Shown: positions 24,592 through 34,180 of the stretch, one piece after another
How the letters are laid out: the number at the start of each line of letters is the position of its first letter
How positions within the stretch are numbered: position 1 is the first letter of the stretch
Assembly (NCBI RefSeq): GCF_902686445.1
Contig: NC_062213.1
Location: 140,266,491-140,330,490, forward strand
DNA length: 64,000 bases
DNA from: Sciurus carolinensis
Taxonomy: Eukaryota > Chordata > Mammalia > Rodentia > Sciuridae
Direction of reading: 5' to 3'
Notes under the pieces: model-generated
Database searches by the model: none
What the model was told of the DNA's origin: nothing
What the model saw: the letters and a program-made list of their open reading frames with translations, nothing else
Translations under genes and position numbers: made by a program

Positions 24592-24728
24592 AAGAAAACA
24601 CAGTTTCCGGGGATGGGGAGATAGCTCAGTTGGTAGAGTGCTTGCCTTGCAAGCACAAGGCCCTGGGTTCAAATCCCAAGCACCGCAAAGGAAAAAAAAA
24701 AAAAAAGAAAGAAAGAAAACACAGTTTC
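24592..24728 (+). mobile_element. young ID SINE with perfect 16-bp TSD
   Basis: The ID body at about 24608-24690 keeps a tRNA-like box A (TAGCTCAGTTGG, 24622-24633) and box B (GGGTTCAAATCCC, 24665-24677). The A-rich tail runs to about 24712 (A15, then GAAA units). The direct repeat AAGAAAACACAGTTTC occurs at 24592-24607 and 24713-24728 with no mismatch, defining the insertion exactly. The perfect TSD and intact internal pol III promoter suggest a recent insertion. Frames crossing it are shadows. Confidence 0.95.
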
Positions 24729-25280
24729 TCCTCTTCCCTGCCTTATTTTTGTCAAACATGAACTTTGGCACATTAAAGGAAGGGGATTCTGAAAAGTGTG
24801 AGCCCAGCCTTACTTCTTCTAGGCAGAGATCTTAGGTGTGGGCACACTGATGCCAAGCTGACAACCCACAATCCAGTGGGATGTGTAAATAAAGTGCTAG
24901 CATCTGAATACAAAGGGACATTATTCACCTACCATGCCCAAGGTAGAAGGTGGCTTTGACTCATGACACTGTTTGGATAGCAGTTACTATCAACACAGGA
25001 GAAAAGCTGGGTGCCAGATTGTATGTATTATCTTTAAAGCTTAGCTTGGAGATAGTAGGGCAAACATGGGCAAGGGATTAAAATTGGCTGCCTCTATCAA
25101 CAAATGCTTCCATTCTAACAGAAAAGAAAAATTACCACAATTCATAGGATTTAGTTATTTTATTAAAGTCCTTTGTGGATACAAGTTCAAAAATAATTTA
25201 TATTTTATGATTCACAAGTATTATGGAAATGCCAGCTCTCTGTCTTTAGGGCATCCCGGGCATTGATGTCTTTGGATCTA
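24729..25280. other. unclassified non-coding DNA
   Basis: Nothing recognised. The 66-codon frame at 25066-25266 has no family. Confidence 0.5.
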
Positions 25281-25487
25281 CCAGAGATAACCCTGCCCTT
25301 CGGGGTCTGACAGACAGTGACTGCATTGTCCTGGGTTCAGAGCCGTCCCACGTAGACCATGCTTCCCATCACTCCACTTGCAACCCATTCCACTTTCACA
25401 CAATGACAGAACATAAATGTTTCTTGCTATAGTTAGGAACAAAATGATTGTAATTTTATATTTCAGGGCAACCTTGACACTCCAGGC
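25281..25487 (-). repeat. copy A of a ~200-bp homologous segment pair (family unknown)
   Basis: This segment aligns along its length with 26632-26853. Shared anchors on the plus strand are AGAGATAA followed by TGCCCTTC, GACAGACAGTGACTGCATTG versus GCAGACAGTGATTGCATTG, and TGTTTCTTGCTATAGTTAGG followed by AACAAAATGATTGTAATTTT. By eye about three quarters of positions agree, with a 10-20 base gap near the middle. Read on the minus strand, copy B holds an open frame while copy A is broken by at least one stop, so I name the pair by that strand. The family was not recognised; a retroposed cDNA or an uncommon repeat are both possible. Confidence 0.6.
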
Positions 25488-25797
25488 AAAGTGCCATCTT
25501 TTGTCTCAGAAACTAAAAATGGTAAGAACGGACTTGGTACTATGACTTGAGTAAGACAAAAACTCAAGAGGTAGGATGAAAAGGAAGGAACTACTCTCTT
25601 TTCTATATTCAATGTCTGAATAACTTCTTTTTCAATTTTTCCTACAGACTTCCATTGAATATAATGTTGCCATAGAGTTCTCAACAAAGTCCCATAGTGG
25701 GAAAATTAGAAAATGAAGACTAGTTTAGTTTAACAATGGTTTGTTCCTAAAGAAGACAGCTCCCTTTTCAATAGAAATGCTGGTGACACAATTATAA
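25488..25797. other. unclassified non-coding DNA
   Basis: The gap between copy A and the L2 relic. The 74-codon minus-strand frame (25463-25687) is not supported. Confidence 0.5.
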
Positions 25798-25799
25798 TT

Positions 25800-25995
25800 A
25801 GGTTCATTCATTTACCCAGTGAGTATTTACCAAGGCACACTTAGTATGTACTTGGCAGTATATTAAACTCTATGGAGGTACAAAGATGAATCTAAAATAA
25901 GCTCAATCCATAATAAGTTTGCAATCTGGTAAGGGAAGTAAACTGAGCTCACAGATAACTGCAATAAAAGGTGAAGATAAATGCTAAAATATTTA
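25800..25995 (-). mobile_element. L2 LINE 3' end relic
   Basis: GTTCATTCATTTACCCAGTG, 'agtatttaccaaggcacact', TAGTATGTACTTGGCAGTAT and 'ggaggtacaaagatgaa' form the reverse complement of the L2 terminus. Confidence 0.65.
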
Positions 25996-26515
25996 AATTC
26001 ATTTCTGTGGAAGTTGTAAAATCAGAGATGCTTTTGTAGACATGTCACTGGGTTTTGCTTTATAGAATGGGGGTGATTTTAATTCTCTCCAATTAGGAAA
26101 ACTAATTTTATCAAAATCACACATGCTTACCTAAATAACATACAGTTGAAGATTCTCAAAGATGAATAAATTTATCTGGGAATGGCATAGCATTATAATG
26201 AGAATATGTGTGTGACAGTGGTCTTTGAGGATATTTAGAGATTGAAGCGATAGGAAGTTTAAAAGGCAAAATGAGGAGAATTATATATTTTGATACAATA
26301 ATCCTTGTCCACAAGGACTCATAACAAGAGATTTTGAGGAGCAAGAAGAATGGCAGCAGTCCAAGGTTGAACTGACAGTTGCAAGACAGATGCCTTGCAG
26401 AGGTGGACTTTATGTAAGCTTGTGGTTCTGGCAGATTCTTCTATGAATAGTTTTTATTATTGAGCATTAGCTCTCTTTTATAGTTTCCCAGCTTTATGCA
26501 TTTTATTCTATTTAT

Positions 26516-26860
26516 TTATTTTTTGTTAGGGGTTGACACAAGCAACTCCATTTCCATTTTGACAACTATCACATGACCTTCAATTTGGTCACACTTCATC
26601 TTTCTTGATTCCTCAGCACTAGTAGACACAGAGATAAGCTTGCCCTTCTTGACTTGGCAGACAGTGATTGCATTGTTATAGACTGAGGACCTTCCCATGT
26701 GGACCACCCTTCCAACTACATCATTCACATGCCACTCTGCTGTCACAAAGTGAAAAACCACAAATAATGGTGCTAGGAGCAAATGTTTCTTGTTATAGTT
26801 AGGAACAAAACTATTGTAATTTTATACTTTCGGGCAACCTTGATATTCCAGACTACTCCT
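26516..26860 (-). pseudogene. copy B of the homologous pair, with an 89-codon frame (possible retrosequence)
   Basis: The minus-strand frame from 26782 to 26516 (TTG start, no ATG at that position) encodes 88 residues with a hydrophobic start and a lysine-rich end, and stops in an A-rich stretch. On the minus strand that stretch runs from about 26527 down to 26500 with AAATAAATAGAATAAAA character and resembles a decayed poly(A) tail. A stop lies upstream in frame near 26826. Synonymous-versus-replacement behaviour between copies A and B cannot be judged by eye. No domain was recognised, so I give no function. It may be a retroposed mRNA fragment that was duplicated, or a repeat family I do not know. 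Confidence 0.4.
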
Positions 26861-26984
26861 GACAATTCCTTCTGACGTTTTCTTCCCTTGAGTTTCAGGC
26901 CTTTGTAGAATTCGTTTTTTCCTGTCTCACTGGTTGCCCACTCCTGGGCATCTTCTCTGGTTCTTCCTGTACTTCAGTCATAAC

Positions 26985-27872
26985 TACACTTGTTGCTCTT
27001 TGGACATACCAGGCAGACCCCCATCTTAAAGACTTGACTCTGGCTATCCCCCTGTCTTCTGGATCATTCTTCTTCCAAATAACCAGATGGCCAACCCTCT
27101 CACCTGTTCCAAATCATTTCTCAGATGTTGTTGTGGGTTAAATGGTTATCTCCCCCAAAATACATGTCTACATCGTAACTCCCAGAACCTGTGAATGTGT
27201 ACCAGTTAGAACAAGGGATCTTTGCAGATTTAATTAAGTTAATGATCTTGAGATAAGAACTTCATGGATTATCTGAGTATGCCTTAAATCTAGTGAAAAT
27301 ATATTTATACCAGATACATATTGGAGAGATACCCTCAGAAGAAGACCATACGAAAAGGAGACATAGGATAGAGTTATGCAGTTACATGCCAAGGAATACT
27401 GGGAGCCAGCAGCAGCTATAAGAGGCAAGGAAGATTCTCCCCCAGAGACTCCAGAAGGCATGTGGTCCTGCCAACACCTAAACTGCAGACTTCTGGCCTC
27501 CAGACTGTGAAAGAATAAATTTATGTAGTTTTGAGCCACCTGGTTTGTGGTATTTTTTTCTTTATCAGAGGTCCTAGGAAACTAACATAGATGTCAAGTT
27601 TTCCATGAACCTTACCTTGACCATCCTTGTAACAATGTCTTCTCCCATCTCCACTGTCTTTAGTGTTTTGGGTTTTATTATCCTACTCTACTTTTATAGC
27701 ATACATCACTTTCTAAAATACTTTTTTCAGAATATATTAATACATAGCTTCTTATCCATCTCCCACTAGTATGCAAGCTCACAGTGACAAGAATTTGGTA
27801 TGCTTTGTTACTGCACCCCTACTGCCTTAACCAGTGGCTGGCACTTGCTAGGTACACAATCAATTTGTTAGT
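26985..27872 (+). mobile_element. L2 LINE relic, split by an MLT1 LTR
   Basis: The left piece (to 27128) reads in L2 order: 'ttgttgctctttggacatac', 'aaccagatggccaaccctct', 'ctgttccaaatcatttctca'. The right piece resumes at 27590 with GATGTCAAGTTTTCCATGAA, 'ccttaccttgaccatccttg' and 'tatgcaagctcacagtgaca', ending GTGGCTGGCACTTGCTAGGT near 27853. Removing 27129-27589 and one TSD copy joins the two L2 pieces without a gap. Confidence 0.75.
27124..27594 (+). mobile_element. MLT1-type (ERVL-MaLR) solo LTR with 5-bp TSD
   Basis: The LTR is 27129-27589. It starts TGTTGTGGGTTAAATGG and contains GGATCTTTGCAGATTTAATT and the 3' block CTTCTGGCCTCCAGACTGTG. That block is followed by AATAAA (27513-27518), GAGCCACCTGGTTTGTGGTA and an end of GGAAACTAACATA. 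A 5-bp direct repeat GATGT lies at 27124-27128 and 27590-27594, the usual TSD length for this group. It sits inside an L2. The 101-codon minus-strand frame over it is a shadow. Confidence 0.88.
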
Positions 27873-29588
27873 GAGAGTCAGTCACAAACATGAGAAATCA
27901 CAGGGAATGTTTAAGGAAAAACAGGATCCACAATCTTAAGTTTACAAATGGATCCTTAGAACATAAATATGGAAAATTAGGAGAAAGGTGAGTTACAGAA
28001 GCCAATAAATTCAAACTTAACTTGTGAACAAACAAAACCCTCCTTTGTGTAGAGAATTTCTGTGGTCAGAACTTGATGATTCCTTTCCTGTTGAAAATAT
28101 CCTCTAATGTCAACCTCCTTGCATCTCATGGCTCCTTCATTCATTTTCCCAGGGGAGGAGTTGGAACTTACTTTTTTGGTGAGAATGGAATAAAGAGTGA
28201 AGTAGACAAACCTAGCTACTCCTTTTCTTTCTTTTGAAAGATGCTCACAGAATCCACATGCTCTGTTCTCTTGTGCCAATAATTTTATAAACGGACAGGG
28301 CCCTAATGGAGGCAACTTAAGAATTCAATGTGGCTTTTTTGAAGGTGTAGCTGGTTTTGAGGCCCCTAAAACAGCAACAGCACCTGCATGGAAGGCATGT
28401 TTCCTAATCCATCATATGTGCCATAACCTTGGATGAATTCATCCTAACAAAGATTCTTTGTTCATTGACATTAGACAATAGGTGAATTTCCCTATATCTG
28501 TGACTTTCATATAACATTTCAATTTGGTATAAAGCATGAAATGAATAAACTCAAAAACCAAAACATATGTTCTGAAGGTAGAAATAAAGTGACTCTTTTA
28601 AAATTGAGAATCAAGAATTTTTTGGAAACTGAAGTTAGTGCCACAGAGAAGTCTCTCCGAAGACAAGTTGAAAACTACTATTTTTTTGAAAGCATAGAAT
28701 AAGACTACCTTGGTCTAATTTCTTTATCACACTAGCTCTTTTTATCACACTAGCTCTTTTCAGAGTTTTTCTTCTGTTTTTCTTAGGGTATTATTCATGG
28801 GTGAAATTTTCTTATTCGTAAGGTTATTGTGAGTATTAAATGATCTGTGTGCATGGGAACTTCATGAGAAGGGACTTCAGCAAGAAATATACTCTTTGCT
28901 TTTCCCCCACCCTCATGGACAATTAGGGAGAAGGGATGATTTACTTAATAGTGGTGTTTGATAAAGAAAGTGTTTGATACAATTCCTTCTTGTCTCCCTC
29001 CTCTAAAGCACCATGTGATTTTCTGCTATTCTACACTAAAGGGGAGAGAGACCTGCAACCATCCAGTCATGCCACGACTGGCAAGTAAGTCTATCTAAAA
29101 AAAAGTTAAGGTATTAACAAACCTATTTTGTCATATATATGCCCTGTCCTCAATCAACTTTCATCAATAACAAAACTCTTTATTTGCCTTCCACCTCACT
29201 GATTTGTGTATTTATTTCATAATGGTTTTAAATTTGGGTAGGGCAAAAAGTACATTATTAATGGCTTCCCTAAAAATTCCAACATTTTCTATGAAAGCAA
29301 ATTTATGCACTTGTTCTGCAATATCTTTAAACTGTGCTTACAAATGGCTACCATATGTATTTATTTTTGTCTTATATTTTATGCCAGAAGCACAGAAGTA
29401 TCTTTATCTTAGAGTTCAAATTTATCTACATTAATAGCAAATCAGAAAAGCATAGAAAAAGAAAGATATTAAATGCCAGTAAATGACACAGTTTGTTGCA
29501 CTTTGTAAATATGCAGTCTTCATTGTACATACACTTCCTTAAAAATGAAGTGGTTTACCTCATACTTTCAAACAACTCTACTGGTGGT
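27873..29588. other. mostly unclassified non-coding DNA
   Basis: Contains a possible weak MIR near 28770-28880 ('aaggttattgtgagtattaa'), the 18-bp tandem duplication at 28723-28758, and a 112-codon minus-strand frame (27977-28315) without recognised domains. No other feature seen. Confidence 0.5.
28723..28758. repeat. perfect 18-bp tandem duplication
   Basis: TTTATCACACTAGCTCTT at 28723-28740 is repeated exactly at 28741-28758. Confidence 0.95.
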
Positions 29589-29604
29589 TTGTGTGTGTGT
29601 TGTG

Positions 29605-29641
<37 letters not shown>
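29589..29641. repeat. (TG)n microsatellite
   Basis: About 50 bases of alternating TG with two TTG interruptions near 29600-29608 and a clean run of roughly 16 units after them. The Cys/Val run of a 67-codon frame (29493-29696) is its translation. Confidence 0.95.
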
Positions 29642-29642
<1 letters not shown>

Positions 29643-30975
29643 AATGTTTTAATCAAAGGAATTGCTCTTTCTTATCTTCAGAGAAAGCATAATTGAAGAG
29701 AAGTTTGTTTCCTTCATTTTGCCCACTAACTCCACACACCTGATGACAATTCCTGATATTCCACAGTTGATGTCATTACCATCCATGCGTATGGTAAAGG
29801 AAAAAATTGGCTTTTTGTTTACTTCTTCAGCTTCAGATGAGTAGAAGTCATTGCTTCTTGAGCTTAATCACTAAATAGTATAATATCCTCCAAGCATGGG
29901 TTATATGATTGTTTAAGAGAAAACTATAGTTGTTTTAATATGGTTATTGTAGCCATACATTTCATTTTTATGGGGTTTTATATAGCACTATTACTTGTGT
30001 GGTAATCTTAAGGATATTGTTATAATTTGTTTACGTGTTAAGTATTATAGAAGCCTTGCTAGCACTGCTATAGTTAAAGGTCTGCAAGCATCTCATTTGA
30101 TTCTAGCATATTCTCTGGCTTGAGAGACATTCTATTAGCAAAGGCTACATACACAGCTTTTCCTCACTGATTTGAGCAAGCCATTTGGTACTGGAAATTT
30201 TAACTCCTTTTCTTCACAAGTACATCATCTTCAATCTCCTTGAAACCATGCCTCTGAGCACTTGCCATGTTCTACAAACTGTTGTGCAGGTGCAAATCCC
30301 TTCTGTCTCCTGCTTAGCCGGATAAACATCAACCCCCCTTGTTCCCTGCTTGCCAGCACAGTGCTTGTTTGTGAACCAACCCTTCTTTCTGTTTTCTAAG
30401 TTTTAAAGCTATAACATTAGTGCTTGGGTGTCTCTTTTGTGCATTAAAATCACAAATCTCTGGTGTAATTACCTTCTCCCTTCAGCCTGTTTTCTGATTC
30501 CTCTTATTTCACATAAAGAGAAGATGTTCCTCTGAGAGGGCTATCCTGAAATTGTCATGACATCTTATTTTACTAGCAAGACTGTTCATGGGAAAGCAGT
30601 TGCTGTCATTCAAGTAAGAATAACTTACTTCTTGTGCTGTGGATTACAGCATGGATGACAAAGTATGACAATGTACAAGAATCTCTAGGGTCAAGAGCCT
30701 CATACCCACATCTTACTTTGTTTCCTTAGGAATTGTTCTATGTTTGTTAGGAGGATTTATTATTTTTGAGAGTTGTGTTTGCTTTGGGTCATCATATAGA
30801 AATACTTTCACATGCTGAACATTCCCCACTAGATGTGAAAAAATCACCGATTGCTTCCAATTACCTAACTATATGTTTGTTATTTGCTTTAGATCTTTCA
30901 ACATCTACAACTAGGAAATGAAAAAAAGAAATAAAATTACACTATAAATACCTTGGTCACTCATGGTCTCAAATA
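29642..30975. other. unclassified non-coding DNA
   Basis: No gene or known repeat recognised. Confidence 0.5.
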
Positions 30976-30976
30976 A

Positions 30977-31145
30977 CTACCCTGTGTTTTTTTAATTTTT
31001 TTTTTTTTTTTTTTTTTTTAGTTGTCAATGGATCTTTATTTGTTTGTATGTGGTGCTGAGAATCGAACCTAGTGTCCCTCACACATGCTAGGCAAGTGCT
31101 CCACCCAGAGCCACAACCCTAGCCCACTATCCTGGTTTTTAAAAT
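30977..31145 (-). mobile_element. ID-class SINE with long poly(A), minus strand
   Basis: The plus strand has a near-continuous T tract (30987-31019). A non-ID linker follows (GTTGTCAATGGATCTTTATT), then the complement of an ID body (about 31050-31127; GTGGTGCTGAGAATCGAACC ... CCACAACCCTAGCCC). An imperfect duplication flanks it: ACTACCCTG near 30977 versus ACTATCCTG near 31126, each followed by GTTTTT. The linker makes it a subfamily distinct from the plain IDs in this window. Confidence 0.82.
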
Positions 31146-31149
31146 GACT

Positions 31150-32340
31150 ATAACAAAGACCAAGAGAGTCTTCCAATTTTGGCTAGGATAGAAAAAGTTG
31201 CAAGGTTTAATTTTTCCCATCCTAACTATGAGCTAGTTAAACTACAAACTCAGAGATCTTAAACCAATAAGAAAATCAAGGAACAAAAATAAACTAAATT
31301 CCAGAAAGTGACTGGAAGAGAACCATAGCTTCTTTTGGTGCAGTTGGAATGGCAGAGAACAGATAAACCAGCCAAACTTTTAACAAACTTGCAATGAACA
31401 CTAGTGGGCTGGTGTGATGGATTAGAAACACCAGAAGGCATAGAGAAGTCTGCATCTCCTTGCCAACTCTTGTGCATGGTGTTTCAGCAAGCACACACAT
31501 GTAAATGCCAAAGGCTGGGGCAAGGCGGGGATTCTGAGAAATTTCTCACTGTGGTTTATAGGACCTTCTCCTAGTGAAAGTCAGTGGCAAGGTTGTGTAG
31601 GAAAACTGAGTTAATCCCAGTGAGATGCAACCAGAACATTCATATAATGTAATCACTGACAGTAAAAGAACCAAGAAAGGGTAGGAGACCTAAAAATTTC
31701 CTTCACAAGATCTAAGCATCTATTCAGTATGAGGCAGAGGTCTTCTAAATACTAGTGCAAGACAGTGGAGCAGAATATTTCTAAGATACAAAAACAAAGG
31801 GTGGAACTGAGGTGAAAAGGAAAGTCACCAGAGACTGATGAAACAAGCAGCTGGGCCATAAAGGAGTGAAAGATCACCCACAATTCGAAAGCTAGGAGTA
31901 AAACTGAAAAATAAAGAAATCTCTGGAGTCCTTTAAATGTTTGAAGCCAGTGCAATGATTTGCACTAAAGTAAAACTGCATCCCAAACCCCTCTCCATTA
32001 CCTGATTAGTAATAATAATCACTGGACATTCCAATACCCCAGAAGAAGGAAATTGCCTTATTTCTGGGAAATAAGTAATTAATTTCGTATCTAATGTTGC
32101 ATATAATTAAAAATTAGAAGACTTTCAAAAACTCAAGAAAATGTCACCTACTAGTTAAAGAGGACATAATAGAAATAGATCAGAAATATCATAGATGTTG
32201 GAATTATGAAATAAAGTATTAAAATCCTATTATTATGTTTAGAGAACCTTTGGGACAAGGTGAAAACATGCATGAACAGTCTGAGAATTTGAGATGAGAG
32301 AAGGGAATATAAAGTGGAAGTATATAAGACAATATCAGAA
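31150..32340 (+). mobile_element. old L1 relic, 5' region (L1M-type)
   Basis: The clearest part is 32120-32340, with 'ttcaaaaactcaagaaaatg', 'gatgttggaattatgaaata' and 'catgaacagtctgagaattt' in an order typical of L1M sequence upstream of and entering ORF1. The stretch 31150-32100 ('ttttggctaggatagaaaaa', 'aaaccagccaaacttttaac') may be the 5' UTR of the same element. Frames on the minus strand here (31259-31500, 31752-31955) are shadows. Confidence 0.45.
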
Positions 32341-32394
32341 ATGGACTATATACAAGTATGTATGTACATACACACACACATAGAGCACCAAATA

Positions 32395-32522
32395 TAATAC
32401 TATAAATAGCTGTGGAAATAGTCAGGGACTGTGAGCCCCAGAACTAACGGGGAATAAATCCGTATTGTTTTGAGTCACTAAATGTGGGGTGATTTTTTAA
32501 CAATAATAGGTAACTAATTTAG
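32395..32522 (+). mobile_element. MLT1-like LTR, 3' fragment
   Basis: CTGTGAGCCCCAGAACTAAC, 'ggggaataaatccgtattgt', TTTGAGTCACTAAATGTGGG and 'caataataggtaactaattt' correspond to the last ~120 bp of a MaLR LTR, including its AATAAA. A short (CA)n stretch (32368-32381) precedes it. Confidence 0.7.
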
Positions 32523-32839
32523 TAAAGTTCCAAAATGCAAAGCCATTATACAATAAGTGAATTCTATTTCCTAATGCTAGTAATGAACAATTAGGAAATA
32601 TTTTTAAAAAAACTATTGAAAAGGGAATATGAAATATCAATATTTATAAATAAACATAGCAGATTATGTACATAATTAAAAACAACAAAACACTGCTGAG
32701 CTAGAAACATAAGCATTAGAAAAAAATAAGAATAATTTTGCAATAACAGGCAAAATTTATTAGGCAAGTCAAAAAAACTATAACATTTTAGAATTTTTTT
32801 TTTAATTTTATAGGAGAGACTAGTAAGGTAGAAACTTAG
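32523..32839. other. unclassified AT-rich DNA
   Basis: Very AT-rich with no recognised repeat. The 86-codon minus-strand frame (32591-32851) is Phe/Leu/Ser-rich, as expected from base composition. Confidence 0.5.
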
Positions 32840-33120
32840 AAAAGATTTCAATGTTGCAGTCTTGAGGCAGAATTTCTTCTTCCTTGTGAAACCTCATCAG
32901 TCTTTAACTGATTGGATGAGACCTACCCACATAATCAAGAGTAATCTTCTCTACTTAAAGTCAAATGATTGTAGATGTTAGCCACAATTACAAAATACCA
33001 CACAGACATAGAACAGTGTGCATTTGCATTTGCAAATGCAAATAAGTAGGTTAACATTTGATTAAATAAGTACCATACCATAGAAAATTGATACATAAAA
33101 TTAACCACCATGGACATCAT
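32840..33120 (-). mobile_element. MLT2-type (ERVL) LTR relic
   Basis: On the plus strand: 'taactgattggatgagacct', ACCCACATAATCAAGAGTAA, 'tcttctctacttaaagtcaa', and at the right end GATACATAAAATTAACCACC. This is the reverse complement of the 5' half of an ERVL MLT2 LTR. A 22-bp octamer palindrome (33022-33043) lies inside it. Confidence 0.7.
33022..33043. promoter_or_regulatory. 22-bp perfect palindrome with two octamer (POU) motifs
   Basis: ATTTGCATTTGC at 33022-33033 followed by AAATGCAAAT to 33043 reads the same on both strands. It includes ATTTGCAT and its complement ATGCAAAT, the canonical octamer bound by POU-domain factors. The motif match is direct; binding is inference. Confidence 0.6.
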
Positions 33121-33179
33121 TAAGGAAATGAATAATTAGACCAGTTTGGGAAGGAAAAGTTCATAAAACCTTTTCATGA

Positions 33180-34180
33180 CAAAGTGCTCATCAAGAATAT
33201 ATATAAAGAAATCTTTAAATAAAAAAATAGTAACAACTAAAAATGGGCAAAAGACTTACTTACAGACACTTCATTTTAAAAGATATGTGAATAACCAATA
33301 AGAAAATAAAATGGTGTTCAAAGAGTAGAGGAGAAAAGTGGATGGGGAGAGATTTAGGCATAAAGAGTACAAAGTCACTCCAGATAGGAGGATTGAGTTC
33401 TGGAGTTCTGTTATACAGAGGGGGATTGCAGTTAACAATATTATATCAAACATTCTGACATAGCTGGAAAAGAAGGTGTGGAATATTCTCATCTCAAAGA
33501 TAATTTAAATGTGTGAGATGATGGATAACCTAAGTTTCCTGAGTTGAACATACACAATGTAAAAGCATCATACTGTACCCCCAAAAGATGTACAATTTTG
33601 ATCAATAAAAAATTTAAGTAAAAATATAACAGTGGTCAGAACTATTTGATTCCAGGGAAGTACAAATTAAAATCACAGTGAGATAGAATTTTATATTCAT
33701 TAGAAAACATAACATCAAAAAGACTGACAATACCAAAATTTGGCAAAGGTATAGAACAACTGGAACACTCTTGCATTGCTGGTGGGAGTGAAGAATGGTA
33801 AATTCACTTGGAAGAATTTTTGGCCCATTTCTTATAAGTGTGTAGCTAGCCTATAAAAAATCAATTCTACTTCTATGTTTAGGTCTGTTACAGCAAATTT
33901 AACAATAATACAACAAAAAAACTTGTATGAGAATGTCCTTGACAACTTTGTTTAGCATAACCAATGATTAGGAAGACATAAACATCTATCTAAAGGAACA
34001 TGGTTAAAAACTTGAGAGTGTATGCTTCAATATGAGATATTACTGCAAAAGTATAAGACAATGATGTGCTACTGTGCATGCAGCAGTATGAATGAATCTC
34101 CAAAGCATGTTGATCCAAAATAGGCACAAAAGAATATGTTCTGAATGATTGAACTTTTTTATGACATCCAGGTTAGGTAA
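33180..34180 (+). mobile_element. old L1 (L1M) ORF2 end and 3' UTR, interrupted by another L1
   Basis: The left piece (to about 33320) contains AAAAATGGGCAAAAGACTTA and 'atatgtgaataaccaataag'. The right piece (about 33622-34180) contains 'attaaaatcacagtgagata', AAAAAGACTGACAATACCAA, 'acactcttgcattgctggtg' and 'gaatgaatctccaaagcatg'. These are consecutive parts of an L1M 3' region. Both lack open frames. The intervening 33325-33615 is a separate L1 3' UTR. Confidence 0.7.
33325..33615 (+). mobile_element. L1M 3' UTR nested in an older L1
   Basis: 'ggatggggagagatttaggc', 'tgagttctggagttctgtta', 'ttgcagttaacaatattata', GAGATGATGGATAACCTAAG and TGTACCCCCAAAAGATGTAC, ending in 'caataaaaaatttaagtaaa'. 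This is the 3' UTR order of an L1MA/L1MB-era element, with an A-rich end at 33604-33630. Confidence 0.6.

Noticed and set aside
24622..24677. tRNA-like box A and box B (possible tRNA gene)
   Set aside because: They belong to an ID SINE with an A tail and TSD. The cloverleaf is degenerate, so it is not a tRNA gene.
27977..28315. 112-codon minus-strand frame with several cysteines
   Set aside because: The Cys spacing fits no zinc-binding motif I recognise, and there is no family match or gene context.
33001..33050. Palindrome as a cruciform-forming replication or recombination site
   Set aside because: At 22 bp with no spacer it is too short to support that. The octamer-motif reading is the simpler observation.
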